NCBI RefSeq assembly: GCF_001039355.2
Contig: NW_019775692.1
Span: 217,554-250,976 of the forward strand
Source: Lingula anatina
Lineage: Eukaryota > Brachiopoda > Lingulata > Lingulida > Lingulidae
Length of the DNA: 33,423 nucleotides
Reading direction: 5' to 3'
This document shows, in pieces, positions 8,714-21,300 of this stretch (positions are counted from its first letter, which is position 1; each line of letters opens with the position of its first letter). A model generated the notes under the pieces. It ran no database searches, had not been told where the DNA came from, and saw nothing but the letters and a program-made list of their open reading frames with translations. A program made the position numbers and the translations under genes.

Positions 8714-10485
8714 AGCATCATAACAATGAAGACAAAAAGACAGTTGCAGTAAACTTGCACTTTGTCCTACTAGTTATATGTCAAAAAGCCACCAAAAGCA
8801 GCCTGTCCGTTCTGTCCATGATTGAAACTGAATTTTAAACTATCATAAAATGAAAAACAGAGAAATATACCCCAATATCACTGGTGAAACTGCTCTTCTC
8901 TAGCCCCAGGTACAGAATGGTTCTCCATTTCACAGCAACTGGGGTTTACTGACCAAAAAGAGGATATATTCTGAAATGTTTGGGGATGAAAATTACATAA
9001 CTCTACTGTCACATCTTTGGGTACTAGGTTCAAAATCTTATACTTCCCTAGGTTATTTCTGTTGAGCCTAAAATGTTCCCTTACTTAACTGAAGCTGCCT
9101 TTGCTTGACCTTTTTCAATTTTTTTTCTCTTCTTCAGATCACCTTGGAAATTAAAACTCCCTTACATTCTTCAGAATAAAAAACACCTGCTTTCACCACT
9201 TATTGCTTGATGAAGTATAATACATATTTACAAAAGAAGCCATAACCTGTTGATATTAACTATAACAAGATGGCAAGGATGACCTTGCAGTATTTACAAA
9301 TGACATGTTTTGAAACTTTTCCTTCACAGAAGGATCCAGGCATACATCAAAATTGGCTACTTCACTTAAGTGGATTACACCCTACCAATTGTTAGTAAGA
9401 TAAATCAAAAAAAGCATGGGTAACGAAAAAACTAGCTGCTGAGTCTAGATTCTTCAGCACACTTAATGCTACAAATATGCCAAACAATCACCAAATGCAT
9501 AAGACTATCATGACTGCTCTGATTTGCTGGGCTTACATTCAAAGTTTGAAATAAAATATTTCCTACTCTGTCCCATAGCAGACTACTTGAACAAAGGTCA
9601 TTAAATTATTGCCAAAATGCAGCCAAATGTCGTCTGACTGATCTTTCCTAATACATACAAATATTCTTTCACTAGAGTTTCACTATGAGATTTTTAAAAA
9701 ATATGTGAATATTTTAGAAGATACCAGCTCTCCTGTACTTATTTCTTCCCAAGCTTCATGGACAGATCTAATTATGCTGCAAAATCAGACGCTAATAAAT
9801 ATAATAACAAGAGAGTATTTCATCCTCATTAGAACATGATATCAATATAAATCACATTCTTCATCATTACTGCCCACTGCATCACTTTTCCTCACCTGTA
9901 AACCACTCAAACAATTAAGATTGAGATCACAATCAGAAAAGCGTGTATAAACTGACTCTGTCAGTGTTGAGAAGACGAGAGTGTGGAAACGCCGTGCATT
10001 CAAGAAAGGCACTCTTAAAAATTGATTGCATATTTCAGAACAGGTGCATGGGTGCATACTTCAACAACGAAGCACAGCTTCTGATGTTAACAATGTGTGA
10101 TGGAAAAGAAACATCTTCAACATGAACCCTTCTATGATGTCAGTTGGAAAGTACTAAAAGACATAACAGCTGAATGTAAACTGCAGTTTTACCAGGGCCA
10201 TCCTCAATTCTCTGAAAGACCATAATGCACACTAATGGCAAAGTGAAACCAGTCTTCAAATATAGATGGCAGCACAGTTCCACAGCCTGATATACTTCTA
10301 AAAGGCCATTCACAGCCAATCAAAATGGAAGCTGGCAACATCTTCCCACTACAGCAAAAGATTTTTGGATCACATAGCAAGCTGTGTGAGAAATTTTCGA
10401 AGGAATTTTCCTCTGAGTGTGCAAGTTTGGAAGCCATGTTAACACTGTGGAAATGAGAGCAGCGTCTCTAAGATACACTTCTCCT
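8714..10485. other. Tail-to-tail interval, probable KLHL 3' untranslated region
   Basis: About 1.8 kb below the second in-frame stop of the KLHL terminal exon. AT-rich, with no recognised gene, RNA or repeat; short open frames here lack family features. It is probably the KLHL 3' UTR if the transcript ends near the minus-strand AATAAA at 8122-8127. Confidence 0.3.
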
Positions 10486-10713
10486 TCAAAGTGCCGTCTC
10501 CAAAGGTGGTGGCTGCTCTTCTTTTATAATTCGTAAAGACCTCTTGAACAGCTCCCCCTCTGATCCAGAAGAGTCGCTCTCATTGGCCAGGAATATGGAA
10601 TTTAGAGGTAGCGCGGGGGTGAGACGGGGGCTGCGTCTCTGAGCCGGGGAGATCCTGCATTTTCCATCTGCGGGCCACAGCGAGGCCCCGTACCGTGACC
10701 CGCAAGCCTCCTG
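10486..10713 (-). other. 75-codon in-frame open extension after the KLHL stop codon
   Basis: Downstream of the TGA at 10716-10714 (context ATT TGA CAG) the same frame is open to the next TGA at 10488-10486. The first half is GC-rich and basic (RRSPRLTPALP). The second half reads NESDSSGSEGELFKR followed by IIKEEQPPP and ends in TAL, which looks more like protein than 3' UTR and contains a SUMO-like IKEE. CAG at 10713-10711 could also act as an in-frame acceptor (TTTGACAG). Between about 10602 and 10800 all three minus frames are open because of high GC, so openness there alone is weak evidence; below 10602 only this frame continues. Confidence 0.4.
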
Positions 10714-10782
10714 TCAAATGAGCTGTGTGTGCCGTATGTGAACCACACATGCACCTGCACGCCCCGTGCACAATGGAGAGAC
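10714..10782 (-). CDS. KLHL5: KLHL exon 10 (terminal, last Kelch strand)
   Basis: Acceptor TATTGTTTCAG. It encodes [16 protein letters not shown] followed by RHTQLI and TGA. This matches the family's C-terminal end (GRAGACVV), which closes the sixth Kelch blade. It is easily missed: only 69 nt, 1,663 bp from exon 9. The tail after GACVV (HIRHTQLI) is longer than in the vertebrate proteins I know. Confidence 0.93.
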   Translation of the reverse strand, partial: VSPLCTGRAGACVVHIRHTQLI

Positions 10783-11312
10783 CTGAAACAATAGAGATAC
10801 ATCTCACTGAATGACAAGTTTTGTAAAACGAAAACAGTAAAATTTAATGTTGGTCATTTTTTAGTATATTTATATGTTTTTAAAACCATGGTAGATGGCT
10901 AGAACAAAAGACCCAGATGTGGTGTACCATGCATGAATGCGAGTTTTAACACACTTTGTGACACCTGGGTCTCTGGTTCTTAACTTGGAGAGCTCTTCAG
11001 TTCTATGTCATCACTGCCTTGACCTTAACCCAGTCTTCATCAGAAGCCTGTCAACTGAGCAGGCTTATTATTTCTGATTTGCACAAAAGTTCTAGATCTC
11101 TGAGGAACAAATTAGTAGGAGACTAATCAGTCAAATGGACAATCCATCACTCAGAACTCAACACAGCAATTCTGTGCTGCCGTACACACAGACAGCAGAG
11201 AAAGTGCAATTAATTCTCAATCGTTAAAATTAGGATTAACAGAAGAGATTACCAGTCATCCATCTAATGGGTTCGTGTGGTGAGTTTTGATTGAATCATT
11301 GCCCATTCTCAT

Positions 11313-11365
<53 letters not shown>

Positions 11366-13942
11366 CAGTGTGATTCATCTTACTGGTGAAATATGAAAAC
11401 TGAAGGTATATACTGCAAGAAGCACATCAAGTCAAGGAAATGACATGGAAGCCAACTGCAAATAAAGAAGCACTTGAATGCCCTCTTAGTGAATGCTTTA
11501 GTGCTATGCACTTTTCACAAATTACCTGCAACACTTGTAAGGACTCATTTCAGTAATACAACCCATTTTATAATACTGATATCAGCCCACTGAACACTCA
11601 GAAAATCCCATTTTTTTATCAACAACTGCTCCCAAAATGTGGTTACATATATTACCGACACCATAAGGTACCAAATCTCTTCAAGAAACCCCCTTCCAAG
11701 TTTTCCAGCCAAAACATAATTCTGCCTATTTCCCTAAAGTCTCATATATTTAGTTTTTTTCCTTCTTTCCATGTTCATCTCATCAATCAAATCGAAGTCC
11801 CATTAATAAATCAACAGACTTCATGTAACAATTAAAATCCAGCTCCCAAATTGGAAACCATTTACTTTCATTTATTTCCCCAGAGAGCCGAGGTTGTGAA
11901 GAAACTCATTTCTCATCATGGGTCTGTGCAATCTACTTTGTGTGCACCAGAAAACAATCACGGTCACACTCAGTATGTTACACCTGCTATATTATGGCTA
12001 AGAATAACACAATTTAAGTAGAATGTATATCCTGATGCTTATGCAGATGTGCAAGCTCAGGAAAAAAGGAAAGAAGTAATTTTGACTGCAGATAATATTT
12101 TGGCAGAATATATTTGGTGTGGGGGGGGGGGGGGGTTGCTAGAATTTTTGCCACAATATATTGTGTCAAATTCATCTTTTCTGTATATAATGAAGTCTTT
12201 ACAAATATATTTACAAATATTAATTCAATAATAATGAACATGTATGAGAAGCATGCATCTGTTATAGAATAATCCATCAATAATTAAATCAGTCCCCGAA
12301 GCATGTCATCTTCAGTAACAATTCATGTAACAATTATATATATACGAGACTAAGGGGAAATTCATAGGCAGTATTATATTTTGGCTGGAAAACTTGGAAG
12401 GGGATTTGTTGAAGGGATTTGGATACCTAGTTGTTTAAAATCTACCTTTGTCCATTCATTGGTATTTGGATCGTAGCATTCCACATCAGCGAGGTACTGC
12501 GTCCCGTCATATCCACCCACACAGAACAGCCGGTCCCCCAGGGCACACATCCCCACAGCATCCCTCATAGAGCTGATGGGGGCCACCGTGGTCCATACGT
12601 CTGTCTTGGGGTCATATCTGGAGGTAAGAAAATAGTGCAACATATATAACATGTATAATATGAGTACTACCACTTATGAAAAACATGACTGGATGACTTA
12701 TATAATAATAATAATAATTCATTGTCATTTTTATACAGTAAAAGTATTAGATAAAAATAAATATGATCTTATCTACATAGTAAGTACAACATAACATCCT
12801 TCAGAGTTGGCGTAAGCTACTATGTTCCTTGCAATTATCTGATATAAGGCATATCTGGGTACCATCTTCTTACCCTTTACACTATACACTATACTAACCT
12901 TTCAACACAGTCAAATCTACTGGAAGTCGGATTACTGGCCGGAGCATCATGGCCGCCCACTGCATAGAGAAACCCATTAAAAGAGGCCACACCCACCCCG
13001 CCACGCCTCTTGGACATAGGCGCGCAGAGGTTCCATTTGTTGGTGTGAGGATCAAAACACTCCATGGACCTGAGACATGAGCTGCCATCGCGGCCACCAA
13101 CTGCATACAATCTGAAAATTGTCATATTAGATATGATAACTACTTGCTTCAATTGAACAAAATGTATTTATTGTATTCTCCAAAACAAATATTTTATGCA
13201 TTGACTTGAAAGTCCTGAAAAAGGAGTTGGCTTCTAGTCAAGAAGTGCATTTTGTTAGTGACTAAAATGATAGATTTTCGAAAGTGAAACAATAAAATGA
13301 GTGAGACATTTCGAAATTCAAGGGATTACCAGATTATAGATACATTTTTACTAGAATCCTTGAAAACTGAAAAATGATTTCATTCTTAGTCTATTTCTAT
13401 CATATGCTTTTAATATAATTCTTTTTTTTAATCTTAAATTGTTTGATTTCACCCTGACTTAAGACATTCTAATACTTGATAAAAGAAATCATAAAAGTTC
13501 TGAAAGAAGCTTCAGCTTTCTGCTGAGGTCTTAATAGTTTTCACTGTGTCCAACAGATGGCACTGGCACACACAAACACAAACAGAATAGTGCTTACTTC
13601 CCACACATAACAGTGACTCCTACAGTACTCCTCTGTGTGGACATGGGGGCCACATAGCTCCACTGCCTGGCCTGGGGATCCCACCTCTCCACTGTGTTCA
13701 GGTAGGACCAGCCATCATGGCCCCCTACTGCATACATTGGACCCTCTAATACCCCAACACCTGAGACAAAAAATACCAAATCAAATCATTATCATATGGA
13801 ATAGATTTAGAGATGAAAGTGGACTTTTTAAAAAAAATTCAGAAAATGCAAGCACCAAAGGACCATAAAAACATCACTCAAATATCTGTATTTCCATATA
13901 AATAAAGAAGACTTTCATCTCTAGAAAATTGTATGCGTGCAT

Positions 13943-13973
<31 letters not shown>

Positions 13974-16900
13974 GGAATGGAACTTAGCGCTAACTGAGCT
14001 TGTTACAAACAGGTCCAAAGAACTGACATTTTTCGAATGAGTTACAGCAAAAACAGGAGAAAGGAAAGCCATGAATATGAAATTAAATTATGAAAGCAAC
14101 CTTATCTACCCAATTCACTGAGCAAGCAATTCAATTAACTGTGTTAAAATCTAAAACCAATTTCCTTGTCAGAAAAAAAGGGGGGGGGGACTCATCTTAG
14201 ATATCTCAATTAATCATCCAGATGCCACTATTTCAGAGAAATCTGAGGCGATTGCCATGCCCTGCACACGCAGGTAACAAAGCCAATTTAATCATGGTGC
14301 CAGCAATTGCATGTCGAAGCTCTATCTCTGGTTCACCAAAGTGCACTTTCCAATTAACTGGAAGCCATTAGGAACCTTGGTGCACCAGGGTTCAATAGGA
14401 AAGACTTCTGCTTGAGGCAAAGACATGCACATTTTAATTCTGGTTATCAAAGTGAAAGTTGGTCTAAACTTTTAGACTGAAATCTGAGTCTACTTTGCCC
14501 CAGAAGATGAATCTGTAGTAGTTCAATTAATTGAAATCTTGCTTCTGTTTTATAACAGGACAGATATAGCCCATGTTTCAAACTAACATTTATTTTATTT
14601 CATTTTTAGTGGACTATTATAGATTTATCCTAAACTGAGAATAACAAAAAGCAAACATTAATTTTCAGGATAACGTTTTCTTGTGAAACTTCCCCATGCT
14701 CTGTTCAGATAACACAAAATCAATTGGTTCTAACTTTACTAGAAATGCACCTTAAAAACCAGCACAAGGCCAGTCAAGATACTCACCCAGTCCATGCCTG
14801 TGTGTTGACATAGGTGGCATTAGACTCCACGTCTTCTTCCTGGGATCATAACACTCCACAGTATTCAGGGTCTTCAGGCCGTCCCTGCCCCCCACCACGA
14901 ACAGCTTGTCCTCCAGGACGGCAACCCCAAACTGCAGACGTCGGCCATTCATGTTGGCCACTTGGGTCCAGGTGTTGGCACGGAAGTCATATTTCTCTAT
15001 GCTGGTGGCACCTGTGTGTGTATGATATATGAGAATATTTGGTCATTTTTTGGTTTTCTTTGTTGAAAAACTTACCAGATATCTGCCATCAAAAGCATAC
15101 ACTTTAACCTCTAAACTGCCTCTCAAACGACGATGTTTTTTCTTTTATATTTCTATTTTAGTTGTATTTAACATTAAACATCCTTATCCCACTACAAAAT
15201 TTGTATTCTCCAAAAGCCTTCAAATCTTCTATATCCTGGTCTGTAGATTCATATCTAATTTGTTTTGATGATAACAAAGTGCCCAAAACAAATTGAGGAG
15301 ATCACAAAGTAATATCATTCTATATCCTCCCGACACCAGCAAATCAGTCCCCTCTGGCCTGCTCAGACAGGGATAACTTTGGACAGATATTGGTCCTACT
15401 TGTGTTAAATAGAAGACCAACTACATGGAATTCAAAAGTCTGCAGTGTAACTGGGAATTGTCTGACAGACTCAAGTTAGATCCAATAATTCCAATCCATA
15501 ATAGTCTTTATCCTACCACAATTCATTGTGGCAACAGCTTATCTTTTCAGCTGACTGAGAGAGAAATGAAGAAAATGCTCTCCTGTTAACCAAGTAAGTC
15601 CTCATCAGCAGATAGCCAGGCAATTTAGCTCCAAGATCTCCACCCAAGCAGGGTTATCAACAGAGATAATACTAGATTTGAATAGAACAAATTTCTGGTT
15701 ATTCCAAAGGCATTCTTTGGCCTTTTTAAAATCTGTGCTTTACACACATACATATATGTATCAAAACACTTAAAACTCGTCTTAACATGTAATTACACTA
15801 TTGAGGAGGTGGGGTGGGGGAGGGGGGGGTGTGCCCCCCCTTTTGCAAGTTTGCCTTCAACAGTTTGGATCAGTCAAATTCAATCAGGTTAACTAGCAAT
15901 GCCCAGCACAGGGATTCCATTTCAGTGACTCTTAAAAACAAAGTGACTTTTTTTTATACACATAGTGACTTACTCTCTTAAAAACAACCTGCTTTATTAA
16001 AACAACTTAGAGAGGTTGTCATAATAAATGGAAGTGCCAGAATGTATTGAGATTACCCCACAATTGAACAGCAAAATAACAGACTAATTCATAATCAGTG
16101 ACATCTAATGTTAAATAAATGATTAAAGTAAGAGTTAAGTGACAACAAAATTAATCACTCAACACAACCTAATATCAACCACCAGTATAATAGAACCCAG
16201 CTATAAATGTGCCTGTTCTTACTTAAAAAAAAAATAATAATTTTCATAAAAAAAGAAAGATTAAGCAACAAAGAATTTTATCAGCTGTGTTGTACATCTA
16301 AAGTGACAATAATAATTTCTTCAAACACCAGCTGAACTCTGCATTATTTACACTGCAATGGATGTAGCCTCATATCCATTAGGAAGTGTCTGGTGAGACA
16401 CCAATATATTGAAGTGCAAATAATTCCGTTGTTTGAAGAAACTATCAAGTTAACAGAGGCAAACAACGCATGTTAGACCTTCTTAAAGCTGAGGAGAACA
16501 TTTTCCAGGAAACTTCAGCAACATTCTCTTTATCACAACATGCTGTACCCTATCCAAATCTGTTGAGAAAATCACAATCTATAAATTTGTTTTTTAACTT
16601 CTGTATTTCTTATTCTTATCACCAAAGGCGGTGTTCAACAGTGTGCATCTTCATTATAAGAGTGATTCCAAAATAAGAAACTCCAAGAAAACAAAGGATT
16701 ATAGATTGTGATTGTGTCATCAGTTTTGTATGCAGCAAACCTAGGGTGATCAAAAGCCAAAGAGTCAAAATTTCCATGAATATAAACAATCCTCTACATA
16801 ATATACAAAGGTCTAAAGCTCACTGTGTGCCTTTAAAGAAGTAAGCAAGATTAAAGCAACTAAATAAAAAGGTTCAACTTACACTCACCTTTGGTGCAGT

Positions 16901-18261
16901 CCATCCCTCCAACGGCATACAGGACGCCCACCGTGGACTTCCGAGGCTTGGTGCGAGGACTTTGGAGGGAATGGCGGCGTTCGGGGAGGAGGTGGTACTT
17001 CAAGGCCTCCATTATCAGTTCCTGACATTCTCTGTCTTCCTTAAATAGAGCATTAGTTTCTACGTGGTCCGCAATGAACTGAAAAAGGGATGAAGGGGAT
17101 AAGCTGTCAAGACACTGACTGGGATGATTCTATTATATTGGGGCTTGTTTTACAAAAACATAAAAAAGCACAAAATAAATTAAAAGTGGATCAAGGAAAG
17201 AAGCTGTCAAATTAAAATAGCTGATTTTGTGAAACTGAGCCTATTTGCACACTGGAATTGGATTTAGTCCTTTAGATACACATTTTATTACTGAACAGGT
17301 TTAAGTGTAAGTATGCATCTAAAGGACTAAATCCAATTCCACAGAGGAAAATAACAAATCAGTAAGGTGTAGAAAAATACCCACTATCACCTCTGTTAAC
17401 ATTACCAATCCTGAATGGGTCTGAACATTTTGTGACATATTTTTCATTCCAACAAGTTCAGGTTTTAAGTATGCCTCTGAATGTTACTTATCAAAATGAA
17501 ACAGCAAGTAAGCTGGGGAAGCAACAAAAGATCTTTAAAGGGAACCATATTTCACATACTACACCAGATTCTACTTTTTAACTCAGATTTTCTATAAAAC
17601 TTGGCCATTGATCAATTCACACCTCAAGGCTCTGTGCTTAACTGACTCGGCAAGATTTCTTTGTGAATCTGCCAATCAATTATTCCATCCACCAACTGAC
17701 CAATGAACTAACAAACCAAGCTGTCAATCAGTCAGTCAGTCCATCTATCAATCAATGCATCAACCAACCATCCAAACAATCTCACCTGTGGAGGTAATAA
17801 TGGCAGTTTGACATTGGCGAGTAATTTACTGAGGTATTTTTTGCGTGTGCTCATGTCGTGTTTTGCCCACGTGCACAGCGCATGAAAAGTCATTTCTTCA
17901 TTTGGCACGTTCAGATCGTCATTTGTAAGGAGTTTGGACACCTCATCTGCTGACAGCTCGCAGAACTCCTGATTTTGCATCACATCACAAAAGTTTTCCT
18001 TCAAGAATGAAAATAAAGAGATAATTATACTGCTGTTCTTTTTTAACAGAAATATTGGGCTCTTCCCACGATTTCACCCATCAGAAATCTCAACTTACCA
18101 AATGGTCTGTGACATCTGATCATCTGAAGAAATGGGTTCGATACATAATAATTACTATAATAACTATTATTACTATTATCTTTATTTTTCTTATTACTAT
18201 GATTATTATTATCATCATTATCAGTTTTATGATCTTCCTCCAAATAATGCAATGAAAATAT

Positions 18262-18313
<52 letters not shown>

Positions 18314-21300
18314 CTGTATCTTCCCTTACCATGACATAGTTATTGGCGACTTTATACAGATCTGTACATCCCTGAGCATCGGCAAACTGCCGTATTCCTA
18401 AACAGTTGGAAGGATGAAGCTGCTTCATGAGATAGCCGCAGCACGCTTCCACCACCTCAGACAGCTGGAGTAAACACGCCGTGGACAGAAGGCTCTCCAC
18501 AGACTCATCTCGCAGCTCAATTCTGCCTGGAAGTAGAAAAATAATGATATGATGGACTCGTCACTGAGCTTTGTGTTTTTTGTAAGTAAAAATGTACAGC
18601 TGTGACAAATTCATCTCAGCGCACTGTTCCTTCAGAAAGTATAAATATAAGGACATGTCAGACTCATCACAGAGCTCAATATTTCCTGAAAGTAAAAATG
18701 TCAACACATAGCAGACTCATCTTGGAGTTCAACTTTCCTAAAAGTGAAACTATCAAGACATGACAAATTAATCTCAGAGTTCAATTTTTCCTGAAAGTAT
18801 AAGTATAAAGTAAGGCCATTGTGGTATATGAGGAGAAGTGCCAGTGATGGTGGTGATAGGGTTTTGTATATCCAGCAGTTGAGGTAGAGGTTCCTGGCCA
18901 AACCCATGGTACCCTCTAGGTGTGGGCTGGTGGTCAAATTACAGTGGCTAGCTAAAATGGGTTTGTAGACTTCCCCGAAAACAAGTGCCATGCAATAAAA
19001 ATAGCATATACATAGCATACACATATGTAAACCATTTCACATATTTGCATGAAACAAAGTGCTGCATATTCTTGGATGAGTTAGCACATAACATGTACAG
19101 CACAGGTAAATGTTCATATTTCCAAGAGTTGGCAACCTGTTAGTAGTGTTGATATGCATACATTTATACTTCAGCAAATCAAAAACCTGAAGAAGGCAGT
19201 CACAAAAAGAGAGAAAGATTTAGCATGTGACTCATGACAACAGATTATTCAGCATCTTACTGAGCTGGAAGAATATATGCATAATCATTTAGGGTATTAG
19301 CTGGCCATGTCATGATTCATCATCTTCCCAGCACAGACTAAACAATGCTTTGTAGCATGCTTGCTTCCTTCAAATTTCCTGCAAGTAAAAAGAAACATTA
19401 ATTTTAGACAAGACTAGTATTTTCTGACATTTTGCCATGTAACTTTATTCAAGAGAGCAGAACACTGTCTAAGAAGGTATCTTTACTTAACCAATTTCTC
19501 AGCCACCAGTATGGCCACCCATCATCTTTGTGTAGACTTTCCCATTGTTTTCTTCGTAAAGAAAAACTATTTCCGTCCTCTGTCAACAGAGGCTGTTCAT
19601 CTTGTGTAAAGTTTAGGAAAATATACGGAAATGGGACAATGCTCAAGGTAAAGAGGGGAAAAAAATGAAGACATTATACAAAGTAGTCTACCTTTAACAG
19701 AACTGCCAATCAAAAGTAAGCACATTAAGTGATCAAACATGCCAAGTCCCGGCAACTAATTCAGGAATATTTTCCAACATCTGGGTAATTCTTGAAATTC
19801 AAAGAAAATGCTAGCCCTGTGACATTACACTTTGGCAAAAGCATCCACGAAAATATTACTAACTTGGCATCCCTATTTTTTTTAGAACACCCCTTTTGAG
19901 ATGAAGATGCATTGTTAATATTCCATTAGGATTGCATTAATTTTTTATGAAATTTAAACAGTTTTTTTTTTTGCTTGTATGCTCAAAAAAAGTATAATAT
20001 CCTACTAACAATATTTATAATAGTTGTAGTTCAGAAATACATCTGTGAGTATCTAAACATTATAAATCTCGAAAATAATATGATGTTTGGAATGAGTGAA
20101 ATATCTGAAAATTCAGGAGTAATTACCCCTCATTAAGGCCCCTTTCACATTCAGTGGTACAATTAACTGGACCTGTTCAATTTCAGAGATCGACAACTGA
20201 ATAGCTTGCCTGTTGCCTAAAAGAATCACCTAAAGTGCCCCCCCCCCCTTACAAGTTCCTTCAGGATTGGAGATGCTTGCAGTAATGTATTAGATTCTAA
20301 GATAAGCTGCTGGGTATACCTGGCTGTGCCAAGTGAATGTCAGAAAAACATGACAGTTATCTTACTTGTTTGTTTTAATTGATTGATTGGTTTTACATGG
20401 AGTTTATTATTGTCTAAATGAAGAATATGAACACAGTCTGTTGGCATAACAAGACGCACTGATGAGTATACTGGTTTGAACCAAGTGAATGTCAGAAAAT
20501 CATGACAGTTATTGTTTTAGTAATTGAATTGTTTTTATAAGAGCGGATTCTCAACGAATTGAGCCAGGCTTTACAAAGCCGGTGACCTAAAAATGGCGGA
20601 CGTACATGAAAGAAAACCACCTAATCTTTTAATAGTCTCTCCGCCTCCCCACACGTCGTCCCTGCGGGGTACAGTAATTAAATCTCGGCTCCAACCTCCA
20701 ACTACGTCTACTGGGGCTGGGTAGTTCTGTGAATATCTCTGGTGATATTATCTCCGTAGATAGTCGATTCGTTGCTGCTCTGCGGGCCAATTCATTCCTT
20801 TTTCGTCTCTGTTTTGACAGATAATAAAACAGAAGAGCTTTTTTCCTTCGAACGCCTTCAGCCGCCATGCTTTCTTCACCACGAGTTTAACTGATGAGCA
20901 TGCGCACTTAATATTTCTCAGGTAGCTTCCGCATGGCGAACGGAGCCGAGATTTAATTACTGTATCCCGCAGGGACGACGTGTGGGGAGGCGGAGAGACT
21001 ATTAAAAGATTAGGCGGTTTTCTTTCATGTACGTCCGCCATTTTTAGGTCACCGGCTTTGTAAAGCCTGGCTCAATTCATTGAGAATCCGCTCTAAGATG
21101 TCTTCACAGTCTTTACTTCTAGCATGCAAATGCTCTGTGTAACTTCTGTACTAGTACATATGTTATATTGCTGCTATTCTTCCTCTTATCTCATACCCCC
21201 TACCCAAAATAAATTATCTTCTTTATAGCAGTTTCATTCCTTGGGGCCATTAAATGCAAAACTGTCAGTGAAAAAAATGTTCTTTTGTATTCATGTCTTG

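Noticed and set aside
8387-8752. 121-codon plus-strand open frame
   Set aside because: It overlaps the inverted-repeat element at 8423-8713 and has no recognisable domain; chance frame.
12374-12445. Extension of KLHL exon 9 to a TAA (VDFKQLGIQ...) as the protein's true C-terminus
   Set aside because: It reads through a good GTAGAT donor and lacks the family's GRAGACVV ending, which is found in frame and in phase at 10714-10782.
14317-14395. Imperfect inverted repeat around GGTTCACCAAAGTGCAC and TTGGTGCACCA
   Set aside because: The stem is short and interrupted, and part of it is a self-palindrome (TGGTGCACCA); not distinguishable from chance.
18120-18330. Poly-Asn/Ile extension of KLHL exon 3 (run of N residues)
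   Set aside because: It is translation of the intronic (ATT)n microsatellite past the GTAAGG donor; the next exon (17786-17998) joins in phase with the conserved sequence.
20748-21041. 97-codon minus-strand frame beginning [10 protein letters not shown]
   Set aside because: It starts within the MITE's inverted repeat, and the same peptide start is encoded in the other arm. It is a by-product of the repeat without known homology.
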